The notes: generated from the letters alone by a model not told the origin. DNA of 5,097 nt from Lentisphaeria bacterium (GCA_016287975.1 JAEEXV010000249.1:1-5097), one strand, 5' to 3'; shown: positions 1-5,073, counted from the first letter of the stretch. Numbers and translations are program-made.

Positions 1-37
1 CCAATCTGCAACAAACGGGGAGGCAAGGCACCCTCCA

Positions 38-121
38 GCAGGAGTAAATGCAACCGCAGCACTTTGCAGGAGAAAATGCATTCCCTCCCATTTGTAGGAT
101 TGAACGCAACAAAGGGGGTGC
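38..121. repeat. three degenerate 28-bp direct repeats upstream of the operon
   Basis: Three related blocks begin at 38, 66 and 94, exactly 28 bp apart. Their cores read GCAGGAGTAAATGCAA, GCAGGAGAAAATGCA and GTAGGATTGAACGCAA, consensus roughly G(C/T)AGGA-N4-AA(T/C)GCA; the second and third are preceded by TTT. The rest of each unit is less conserved. The tract that ends the third copy (GCAACAAAGGGGGTG, 106-120) has a partial match near the window start (GCAACAAACGGGGAGG, 8-23), so the array may extend leftward. No coding sense is evident, because 28 is not a multiple of three and frames close quickly. The repeats could be protein-binding iterons upstream of the 168-198 promoter or part of a dispersed intergenic repeat; I cannot distinguish these. 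Confidence 0.55.
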
Positions 122-167
122 GTTTACCTTTTCCATTTTCATTTAGCACTTTTTGCGTGCCTTCCAC

Positions 168-198
168 TTGCATTTCTGCGTTTCGGTGGTATTATAAT
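168..198 (+). promoter_or_regulatory. sigma70-like promoter for the antiporter operon
   Basis: A perfect TATAAT (193-198) is preceded by TTGCAT (168-173) with a 19-bp spacer, slightly longer than the usual 16-18 bp. The surrounding 121-205 is AT-rich compared with the rest of the window, as expected for a promoter. Transcription would start near 205, about 63 nt before the first start codon at 268. This placement rules out the upstream in-frame ATGs at 64-78 as translation starts for transcripts from here. Confidence 0.55.
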
Positions 199-212
199 TG
201 TTTTCGCAATGG

Positions 213-257
213 AATCCGAGAGAGGGCATGGCCGCCCTCCCTCGGATTTGCGTTTTT
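213..257 (+). terminator. terminator-like hairpin in the operon leader (possible attenuator)
   Basis: Bases 213-227 pair with 234-248 in a 15-position stem with one A-C mismatch (221/240) and a 6-nt loop (ATGGCC, 228-233). A T5 tract follows at 253-257, so it has the shape of an intrinsic terminator. It lies just downstream of the predicted transcription start (about 205) and ends 10 nt before the ATG at 268. It may be an attenuator for the operon, or simply the terminator of transcription entering from the left. No ligand-binding fold or obvious anti-terminator was found. Confidence 0.5.
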
Positions 258-267
258 ACCCCACCCC

Positions 268-1773
268 ATGCTGCAGAACCTCTACGCCAACCTGTCCGCC
301 ACGTCGCCCGTCTCGGTGGCCATCATCGCGGTCGCGCTGATGCTCATCTGCGGCTTCGGCGCGACCCGCCTCACGCAGCTGCTGCGCCTGCCCAACGTCA
401 CCGCGTACATCCTCGCGGGCGTCGCCATCGGGCCGTACTGCCTCGACCTCCTCCCCGCGGAGGTGGTCCGCGGCATGGACTTCATCCCCGACATCGCCCT
501 CGCCTTCATCGCCTTCGCCGCAGGCGAATTCTTCCGCTTCTCGACCCTGCGCGAAAACGGCATGCGGGTCGTCGTCATCACCCTCCTCGAATCCCTGGTC
601 GCCTCCCTCTTTGTCTTCATCCTCACCTTCTACGTCCTGCGCCTCGGCATGGCCTTCTCCATCATCCTGGCCGCCCTCGCCTCCGCCACCGCGCCCGCCT
701 CCACGATGATGACCATCCGCCAGACTGGCGCCAAGGGCGACTTCGTCAACACCCTCCTCTCCGTCGTCGCCCTCGACGACGTCGTCAGCCTCGTCGCATT
801 CTCCGTCGCCGTCTCCGTCGCCATCGCCGACCAGGGCGGACAGGTCTCCGCCGCCGCCATCCTCAAGCCCATCCTCCTCAACCTCGCCATGGTCGCCGTC
901 GGCGCCTTCCTCGGATGGCTCCTCAAGGTGCTCATGGCGCGGCGCTCCACCGACAACCGCCTCATCGTCTCCGTCGCCCTCCTCTTCGTCCTCTGCGGCA
1001 TCGGCGCCGCCATCGGCGTCTCGCCGCTCCTGGCCTGCATGACCTGCGGCATGGTCTACGTCAACCTCTCCGACGACGAGCGCCTCTTCAAGCAACTCAA
1101 CTACTTCTCGCCCCCCATCCTCCTGCTCTTCTTCGTCAAGTCAGGCGTCGAGTTCCGCCTCAAGGCCCTCACCGACATGAACTCCGCCATCGCGGGCGTC
1201 CCACTCCTCCTCATCGGCGTGCTCTACTTCTTCGTGCGAATCGCGGGGAAATACGCAGGCGCCTGGACGGGCTGCGCGCTCGCCCGCAAAAAGCCGCTGG
1301 TGCGAAACTGCCTCGGCCTCGCCCTCATCCCGCAGGCGGGCGTCTCCATCGGCCTGGCCGCCCTGGGCGCGCGGCTCCTCGGCGGCGAGACGGGGCCGCT
1401 CCTGCAGACCGTCATCCTCTCCTCCAGCATCCTCTACGAGATCATCGGCCCCGCCTGCGCCAAGGCCGCTCTCTACCTCTCGCGCTCCTACACCCCCGGC
1501 ACCGCCCCGCAGGAACCCCCGCCCCCCGTCGCCGCGCCCGACTCCGTCGTCGCCGCCGCCGCGCAGTCCGCCCCGCCCCAGGGCGCGGGCGTCGCCTTCC
1601 TCAAGGCCCGCCTGGCGGCCATCGAGGGCGAACTCGCCCGCCAGGAATACTCCCGTTCCGAGGAGGAACTCGCCTTCAACCAGGAGATCGACGCCGCCCC
1701 GCCCGCCGAGGACGACCTGCAGATCTACAACTACATGAAGTCCTTCCGCAAGGGCGGACGCAATCGGAGATAA
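268..1773 (+). CDS. cation:proton antiporter, CPA2 / Na+/H+ exchanger family
   Basis: A 501-residue polytopic inner-membrane protein expected to exchange Na+ or K+ for protons. Residues about 15-405 are a series of hydrophobic helices typical of the Na+/H+ exchanger domain. Family signatures include LPNVTAYILAGVAIGP near the N-terminus, the broken-helix motif ATAPAS (T141, P143), the ion-binding pair D170-D171 in ALDDVVSLVAF, and IPQAGVSIGLA around 354-364. The double Asp is the pattern of electrogenic NhaA/NapA-type exchangers; K291 in FFVKSG could be the partner lysine, by inference. There is no TrkA-N/RCK domain. Instead, a Pro/Ala-rich linker (about 410-445) leads to a charged helical tail rich in Glu, Arg and Lys. 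The ATG at 268 is chosen because it is the first in-frame start after the promoter and fits the first helix, but it has no visible Shine-Dalgarno. It is the first gene of a three-gene operon. Substrate is not determinable. Confidence 0.88.
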   Translation: MLQNLYANLSATSPVSVAIIAVALMLICGFGATRLTQLLRLPNVTAYILAGVAIGPYCLDLLPAEVVRGMDFIPDIALAFIAFAAGEFFRFSTLRENGMRVVVITLLESLVASLFVFILTFYVLRLGMAFSIILAALASATAPASTMMTIRQTGAKGDFVNTLLSVVALDDVVSLVAFSVAVSVAIADQGGQVSAAAILKPILLNLAMVAVGAFLGWLLKVLMARRSTDNRLIVSVALLFVLCGIGAAIGVSPLLACMTCGMVYVNLSDDERLFKQLNYFSPPILLLFFVKSGVEFRLKALTDMNSAIAGVPLLLIGVLYFFVRIAGKYAGAWTGCALARKKPLVRNCLGLALIPQAGVSIGLAALGARLLGGETGPLLQTVILSSSILYEIIGPACAKAALYLSRSYTPGTAPQEPPPPVAAPDSVVAAAAQSAPPQGAGVAFLKARLAAIEGELARQEYSRSEEELAFNQEIDAAPPAEDDLQIYNYMKSFRKGGRNRR

Positions 1774-1779
1774 CTGCCC

Positions 1780-2502
1780 ATGGACACCAACGACATCATC
1801 GGCCACCTCCTGGGAGAGTGGTCGCTCACCCCCACCCGCCTCGAAGCCATCGTCCTGCGCATCGCGCTCGCCTTCCTCTTCGCCTCCTCCATCGGCTACG
1901 AGCGCGCCATCAACCGCCACTTCGCGGGGCTGCGCACCTTCAACCTCGTCTCGCTCGCCTCCACCCTCGCCGCCCTCTGCGACCACTACCTCTTCCACAC
2001 CTACAACTCCCGCGTGCCCTTCGTCTCCGCCGCCGCCGTCATCGGCGTCGCCATCATCAGCTGCAACACCATCATGTTCAGTTCCAAGAACCAGCTCAAG
2101 GAACTCACGACCTCGGTCGGACTCTGGTGCACCAGCATCATCTCCCTCTGCATCGGTTTCGGACGATACACCGCCGCACTCATCGGCTTCGCCATCATGA
2201 TGGTCAGCCTCACCATCTTCTCCCCCATCGAAAAGCGCTTCAAGCGACAGTCCCCCCTCTTCGAAATCCACCTCGAACTCAAAAACCGCACCCTGCTGCA
2301 GGAGTTCCTCGACGCCGTCCGCAAATTCGGCCTCCACATCGACAACGTCGAACTCAACCCCTCCTACGCCACCTCGGGCATGGGAGTCTACACCATCGCC
2401 ATGACCGTCACCGACCGCGAACTGCGCCGACACACCCGCGCCCAGCTCCTGGAGGCCCTCGCCGCACTCTCCTGCGTCCACTTCATCGAGGAAATCCAAT
2501 GA
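1780..2502 (+). CDS. MgtC/SapB family membrane protein with C-terminal ACT-like domain
   Basis: A 240-residue protein. Residues about 20-147 hold several membrane helices with MgtC hallmarks: IGYER (38-42), AGLRT (49-53), LTTSVGLW (109-116) and a glycine-containing IGFGRY segment. Residues about 150-240 form a soluble domain with alternating strands and helices, matching the ACT-like C-terminal domain of longer MgtC proteins. Some MgtC proteins are linked to survival in low Mg2+ and to inhibition of the F-type ATP synthase; most family members are uncharacterised. The usual glycine-rich GxGFLGAG segment is replaced by GVAIISCNTIMF, so this is a divergent member. The start lies 6 nt after the antiporter stop, with GGAGA (1766-1770) 9 nt upstream as ribosome binding site, which indicates co-transcription. 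A link to ion or pH homeostasis is inferred from this neighbour. Confidence 0.85.
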   Translation: MDTNDIIGHLLGEWSLTPTRLEAIVLRIALAFLFASSIGYERAINRHFAGLRTFNLVSLASTLAALCDHYLFHTYNSRVPFVSAAAVIGVAIISCNTIMFSSKNQLKELTTSVGLWCTSIISLCIGFGRYTAALIGFAIMMVSLTIFSPIEKRFKRQSPLFEIHLELKNRTLLQEFLDAVRKFGLHIDNVELNPSYATSGMGVYTIAMTVTDRELRRHTRAQLLEALAALSCVHFIEEIQ

Positions 2503-3269
2503 ACGACATCCACTACAGCACCTTCGTCGCAGGCGCCCCCATGGACGAAGCCGCCCGCGCCCTCGACCGCGAACTCGCAGGCGAGAACCCAGGCATGACC
2601 TATTCGCAGATGATGCGCCTCCGCCTCGCGGGCAGGGCCGCCCGCGAGTGCGCCGACACCTATTTCATCGCCACCTGCGACGGCGCCTATACCGCCAGGC
2701 TCTGGTACGGCTGGGGGACCCACCCTGGCTCCATCGGCAACTTCGGCAACTTCAAGACCCTCGAGGCATTCCAGCGCCGCGGCATCGGACGCCACCTCCT
2801 CGACATGCTCCACGCCGACCGCCTCGCCCGCGCCGACCTCCCCCTCGCCCTCTTCTGCACCTGCTCCCAGCCCCATCTCGTCCGCCTCTACGGCGAATAC
2901 GGCTTCCGACCCGCCATCCACGACACCGACCGCGGCTCCCTCTACTGCCCGCTCGGCGGCAGCCCCGACACCTTCCAGGAGTTCTGCCGCCAATACTATC
3001 GCCCCGCCCAGTCGCTCGCGTGGCGACCCGCCACCATCGGCTGGCGCCACGAAGTCGACTGCCTCCTCAACTTCCACCTCAAAGACCTCGGACGATCCCA
3101 CAGTCTCCCTGGCGCCGTCAACCTCGAATTCGCCCTCCTCAACCCCGACGCGGGACACGCCGAACTCCTGTTCACCGACGACGGCCGCGTCGTCGGCTGG
3201 GCATTCACCCCCGCAGGCGGCGACCGCGCCGCCTGCGTCGCCCCAGAATTCCAGGACGGAGCATTGTAG
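2499..3269 (+). CDS. GNAT-family N-acetyltransferase with C-terminal extension
   Basis: A 256-residue soluble protein. The acetyl-CoA binding motif A is FQRRGIGRHLLDML, with the Q/R-x-x-G-x-G/A core at residues 92-98 (QRRGIGR). Motif B is seen as RLYGEYGFRP at 129-138, the usual end of a GNAT fold. Residues about 1-152 therefore form a standard N-acetyltransferase domain. The remaining 104 residues (153-256) are an additional region with a Trp/Tyr-rich helical part and a strand-like part (AELLFTDDGRVVGWAF) that I cannot assign; it might be a degenerate second lobe. The start ATG overlaps the preceding stop as ATGA (2499-2502), with GAGGAA at 2488-2493 as ribosome binding site, a sign of translational coupling. 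The acceptor substrate is unknown. It is the last gene of the operon; no convincing terminator follows. Confidence 0.8.
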   Translation: MNDIHYSTFVAGAPMDEAARALDRELAGENPGMTYSQMMRLRLAGRAARECADTYFIATCDGAYTARLWYGWGTHPGSIGNFGNFKTLEAFQRRGIGRHLLDMLHADRLARADLPLALFCTCSQPHLVRLYGEYGFRPAIHDTDRGSLYCPLGGSPDTFQEFCRQYYRPAQSLAWRPATIGWRHEVDCLLNFHLKDLGRSHSLPGAVNLEFALLNPDAGHAELLFTDDGRVVGWAFTPAGGDRAACVAPEFQDGAL

Positions 3270-3275
3270 CGGCCC

Positions 3276-3386
3276 TCACTCCCGCAAGGCGGTGACAGGG
3301 CAGACGATCACCCCGTCGTCCGCCCTGGTATAGGCATATCGCCCAACCGCCGTCACCACCATCCTGAACGCAGGCGCGCGCAACTC
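3276..3386 (-). pseudogene. possible C-terminal remnant of a DUF4143-type ATPase gene
   Basis: On the minus strand an open frame ends at a TGA (3276-3278) only 6 nt from the convergent acetyltransferase stop. Its last 36 codons read like a genuine protein tail: FRMVVTAVGRYAYTRADD followed by GVIVCPVTALRE. This pattern (hydrophobic strand, T-x-x-G, AY-x-R-x-D-G-V, V-x-P-x-x-x-L-(K/R)-(D/E), stop) resembles from memory the C-terminal strand of DUF4143/AAA ATPases. Upstream, the frame runs directly into the 82-bp intergenic repeat (from about 3389) and then the insertion sequence, so no N-terminal part or start is present. It would be a decayed gene end. A chance open frame is a real alternative. 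Confidence 0.3.
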
Positions 3387-3388
3387 CC

Positions 3389-3434
3389 CCCGCCACCGTC
3401 GAGGGCAGAGTGGGGGTGCGGGGGGCGGCAGCCC
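3389..3434. repeat. 82-bp two-hairpin intergenic repeat, copy 1, left part (interrupted)
   Basis: This segment matches 4992-5036 with a few substitutions and two single-base G indels. It begins CCCGCCACCG and ends in the left arm and loop of a GC hairpin. It is cut at 3434 by the insertion sequence; the rest of the same repeat continues at 4878. Removing the element and one copy of the 12-bp duplication restores a full unit matching copy 2. Confidence 0.75.
3423..3434. repeat. target-site duplication, left copy
   Basis: GGGCGGCAGCCC lies directly left of the insertion sequence and is repeated at 4866-4877. It is the exact centre of the repeat's hairpin: four stem bases on each side of the loop GGCA. 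Because the site is partly palindromic, the boundary is ambiguous: moving both ends out by one base gives a 10-bp duplication and an element starting with C. Confidence 0.8.
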
Positions 3435-3452
3435 ATAAGCGTTAAGTTGTTT
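3435..3452 (+). repeat. left terminal inverted repeat of the insertion sequence
   Basis: ATAAGCGTTAAGTTGTTT is the exact reverse complement of 4848-4865. With the flanking GCCC included, the match extends to 22 bp because the target duplication is itself palindromic. Confidence 0.9.
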
Positions 3453-3454
3453 GA

Positions 3455-3482
3455 TTGACAATTTGGAAACAGATGCTACATT
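3455..3482 (+). promoter_or_regulatory. transposase promoter inside the left IS end
   Basis: A consensus TTGACA (3455-3460) and TACATT (3477-3482) are separated by 16 bp. An extended -10 TGC sits directly before the hexamer. The promoter starts 3 bp inside the left inverted repeat and gives a leader of about 37 nt to the ATG at 3526. Confidence 0.65.
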
Positions 3483-3525
3483 AACGGGCGTGCCGCGATG
3501 GTGCGGCCATGGATGGAGCATTGCG

Positions 3526-4728
3526 ATGAAGGAAGGCATTCTGGTAGTGACCCCCTGGGAAGACATCGCGTCGTTCTTCCCGGCGGGCTGGCGGGAGAAG
3601 GCGCATGAACTGGGGGTGATGAAGGGCGCGCGGCAGGACAAGGACCTGGACGCGACCATGCATTCGCTGCTGCTGCATCTGGTGTGCGGCTACTCGCTGA
3701 AGGAGACGGTGGCGCGCGCGTCGCTGGCCTCCCCCCCGCTGTTCACCTCCTCCCATGTGGCCCTGCGGAGCCGCCTGATCAAGTTCTCCCCGCTGTTCCA
3801 GTGGCTGTCGCGGCAACTTTTCGACGGCGGCCGCGGCGAGGCCGTCGGGGGAGTGCGGCTCCGGCTGCTGGACGCGACCGACGTCTGCGAGCCCGGGCCG
3901 ACCGGCTCCCAGTGGAGGTTCCACTACTCCTTCACGCTGCCGGACATGGCCTGCGACTACACGAGGCTGACGGGGACGCGGGGGAAGGGGACGGGGGAGG
4001 GCCTCCACCAGTTCCCCATGCGGGCGGGCGACCTGGTGGTCGCCGACCGGGGCTACTCCTCCGCGGCGGGGGTCGCCTACGCGGACTCCCTGGGCGCGAA
4101 AGTCTGCGTCAGGGTCAACACCGGCAGCCTGAAGCCGCACACGCCGGACGGGCGGCCGTTCCCCCTGCAGAGGAGGCTGCAGGCGCTCCGCCGGGCAGGC
4201 GAGGCGGCGGAATGGCGGTGCCTGCTCCGGCCGCCCGCCCCTGGGCGGGCCGTCGAGGGCAGGATCTGCGCGGTGCGCAAGACACCCGAGGCCGTCAGGC
4301 AGGCGCGGGCGAGGCAGGCGAGGCAGGAGGCGAAGCACGGGCACCGGAGCCGGCCCGAGACCTCTTTCTTCAACGAGTACGTCATCCTGTTCACCACTTT
4401 CGACCAGGAGGCCTTCCCGCTGCCGCGGATCCTGGGGCTCTACCGGTGGCGGTGGCAGGTCGAACTGGTATTCAAGCGGTTCAAGAGCCTGCTCCAGTTC
4501 GGGCACCTGCCCACCGCCGACGACGAGGCGTCCAAGGCGTGGATGTACGGCAAGCTCTTCTCCGCCCTCCTTGTCGAGCGCATCGCCAGGATGCTCGACG
4601 GGAGTTTTTCCCCCTGGAGGAACGCCGCCGGGTGGGAAGTCGGAGACGGTCCTGGTGAACCTGTGGAAACGCTTCGAGTTGCTGGTGCACTGGCTCCAGC
4701 AGAGCCTTCCCCCGCCCCTCCCGCTTGA
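3526..4728 (+). CDS. IS4-family DDE transposase, C-terminus altered by frameshift
   Basis: A 400-codon frame encoding the element's transposase, which cuts and joins the IS ends through a DDE RNase H-like active site. Visible catalytic motifs are D116 in LLDATDV, D174 in VVADRGY, and the YREK signature with Y306, R309, E313 and K320 in LYRWRWQVELVFKRFK. The N-terminal 100 residues (GYSLKETVARASL region) are the helical domain usual in this family. The ATG at 3526 is preferred over the in-frame TTG at 3451: it has GGAG (3515-3518) 7 nt upstream and lies downstream of the promoter. After about codon 360 the frame loses family resemblance and ends in a Pro/Ala-rich tail (4728). The expected C-terminal helices continue in the +1 frame to 4858. 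Intact length would be near 443 residues. The catalytic core is complete, but activity of this version is uncertain. Confidence 0.85.
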   Translation: MKEGILVVTPWEDIASFFPAGWREKAHELGVMKGARQDKDLDATMHSLLLHLVCGYSLKETVARASLASPPLFTSSHVALRSRLIKFSPLFQWLSRQLFDGGRGEAVGGVRLRLLDATDVCEPGPTGSQWRFHYSFTLPDMACDYTRLTGTRGKGTGEGLHQFPMRAGDLVVADRGYSSAAGVAYADSLGAKVCVRVNTGSLKPHTPDGRPFPLQRRLQALRRAGEAAEWRCLLRPPAPGRAVEGRICAVRKTPEAVRQARARQARQEAKHGHRSRPETSFFNEYVILFTTFDQEAFPLPRILGLYRWRWQVELVFKRFKSLLQFGHLPTADDEASKAWMYGKLFSALLVERIARMLDGSFSPWRNAAGWEVGDGPGEPVETLRVAGALAPAEPSPAPPA

Positions 4729-4858
4729 ACTGCTCAGGGCGGAATGGGCGCGGATCGACGCCGGGCTGCGGGACGCCCGCCGGAAAAGGAAATGGCAGCT
4801 CGACGGATCCTGGGGCGAAATTCTTGAATCCTTGAACATGAACCCGAAAACAACTTAA
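4616..4858 (+). pseudogene. out-of-frame C-terminal end of the transposase
   Basis: In the +1 frame relative to the transposase, residues such as VLVNLWKRFELLVHWLQQSL and RAEWARIDAGLRDARRKRKW look like the amphipathic basic C-terminus of related IS4 transposases. The TAA at 4856-4858 lies within the right inverted repeat, a natural end for the gene. The frame has no start codon with a ribosome binding site, so it would be made only by frameshifting. The shift lies between about 4600 and 4655; candidates are the T5-C5 run (4605-4614) and the G-rich stretch at 4630-4636. One extra base, or two lost, would explain it, as would a sequencing error. Confidence 0.65.
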
Positions 4859-4865
4859 CGCTTAT
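4848..4865 (-). repeat. right terminal inverted repeat of the insertion sequence
   Basis: AAACAACTTAACGCTTAT is the exact reverse complement of the left end (3435-3452). It contains the stop codon (4856-4858) of the +1-frame transposase end. Confidence 0.9.
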
Positions 4866-4877
4866 GGGCGGCAGCCC
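4866..4877. repeat. target-site duplication, right copy
   Basis: GGGCGGCAGCCC directly follows the right IS end and is identical to 3423-3434. Confidence 0.8.
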
Positions 4878-4913
4878 CCCGTCGTTTGCATGGCTGGAAG
4901 AAGGCACCAGCCC
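4866..4913. repeat. 82-bp two-hairpin intergenic repeat, copy 1, right part
   Basis: This is the continuation of the repeat cut at 3434. It carries the right arm of the GC hairpin (GCCCCCCG, 4874-4881) and the second hairpin GGCTGG-AAGAAGGCA-CCAGCC (4892-4912). It matches 5032-5073 with one substitution (T4891 versus G5051). Confidence 0.75.
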
Positions 4914-4931
4914 TCGCCCGGGCACATTGGC

Positions 4932-4962
4932 CCGCCGGGCAAGCCCGGCGGCACACGCCGCC
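4932..4962. repeat. two overlapping palindromes between the repeat copies
   Basis: CCGCCGGGC (4932-4940) and GCCCGGCGG (4943-4951) are perfect inverted repeats around AA. GGCGGC (4947-4952) and GCCGCC (4957-4962) form a second stem around ACAC. They share bases 4947-4951, so only one can form at a time. There is no T-tract. It is probably part of the same class of intergenic structural repeats. Confidence 0.6.
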
Positions 4963-4991
4963 CATACATCGGGGCCCGCGCCCATGCCCCG

Positions 4992-5073
4992 CCCGCCACC
5001 GCCGAGGGCGGAGCGGGGGGTGCGGGGGGCGCAGCCCCCCGTCGTTTGCAGGGCTGGAAGAAGGCACCAGCCC
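4992..5073. repeat. 82-bp two-hairpin intergenic repeat, copy 2 (intact)
   Basis: An uninterrupted unit holding a GC stem CGGGGGGC (5023-5030) / GCCCCCCG (5034-5041) around GCA. It is followed by a second stem GGGCTGG (5051-5057) / CCAGCCC (5067-5073) with the 9-nt loop AAGAAGGCA. It aligns end to end with the reconstructed copy 1, with about four substitutions and two single-G indels. There is no T-tract after either stem, so simple intrinsic termination is not indicated. The rest of the window (5074-5097) is C-rich with nothing recognisable. Confidence 0.75.

Larger units (their letters stand above)
3435..4865 (+). mobile_element. IS4-family insertion sequence, 1431 bp
   Basis: The element has perfect 18-bp terminal inverted repeats (3435-3452 and 4848-4865; outer end ATAAGCGTTAAGTTGTTT). 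A 12-bp direct duplication flanks it, and a single DDE transposase gene fills it from near the left end to the right repeat. Length, end structure and duplication size fit the IS4 family, and the GGG-N6-CCC target recalls IS231-type elements; subgroup not certain. It interrupts one copy of an intergenic repeat. Codon choice inside (CTG, GTG common) differs from the C-ending codons of the adjacent operon, consistent with acquisition from elsewhere. The transposase gene carries a frameshift, so this copy may not be autonomous. The perfect inverted repeats and duplication suggest a recent insertion. Confidence 0.9.

Noticed and set aside
38..121. CRISPR array
   Set aside because: Units are degenerate, only three, with a 28-bp total period and no separate spacers; no cas genes are present.
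48..146. Short + strand frame starting ATG at 48 after GGAG
   Set aside because: Built from the 28-bp repeat units, with a Shine-Dalgarno spacing of only 3 nt and no promoter seen; most likely a by-product of the repeat.
228..230. ATG in the leader hairpin loop as start of the first gene or of a leader peptide
   Set aside because: It is not in frame with the antiporter, and the frame it opens does not close for a short leader peptide; it simply joins the long shadow frame.
1141..2499. 452-codon minus-strand open frame rich in Glu, Asp, Gly and Val
   Set aside because: Low-complexity antisense shadow of the antiporter and MgtC-like genes; no motif, no ribosome binding site. The minus-strand frame at 256-1095 is rejected for the same reason.
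198..3269. A 1023-codon open frame on the + strand covering the whole operon
   Set aside because: Only its last 256 codons (from the ATG at 2499) are real. The rest is an Arg/Pro/His-rich shadow frame over the antiporter and MgtC-like genes, caused by C-ending codons.
3296..3327. Hairpin (CAGGGC-A-GACGA / TCGTC-C-GCCCTG) as operon terminator
   Set aside because: The stem has a central mismatch, an 8-nt loop and no T-tract on either side; it overlaps the possible minus-strand gene tail, so it may be coincidental.
3451..3453. TTG as the transposase start
   Set aside because: It overlaps the left inverted repeat and lies upstream of the promoter's -10; the ATG at 3526 has a good ribosome binding site.
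3481..4839. 452-codon minus-strand open frame inside the insertion sequence
   Set aside because: Antisense shadow of the transposase, whose DDE and YREK motifs lie on the + strand.
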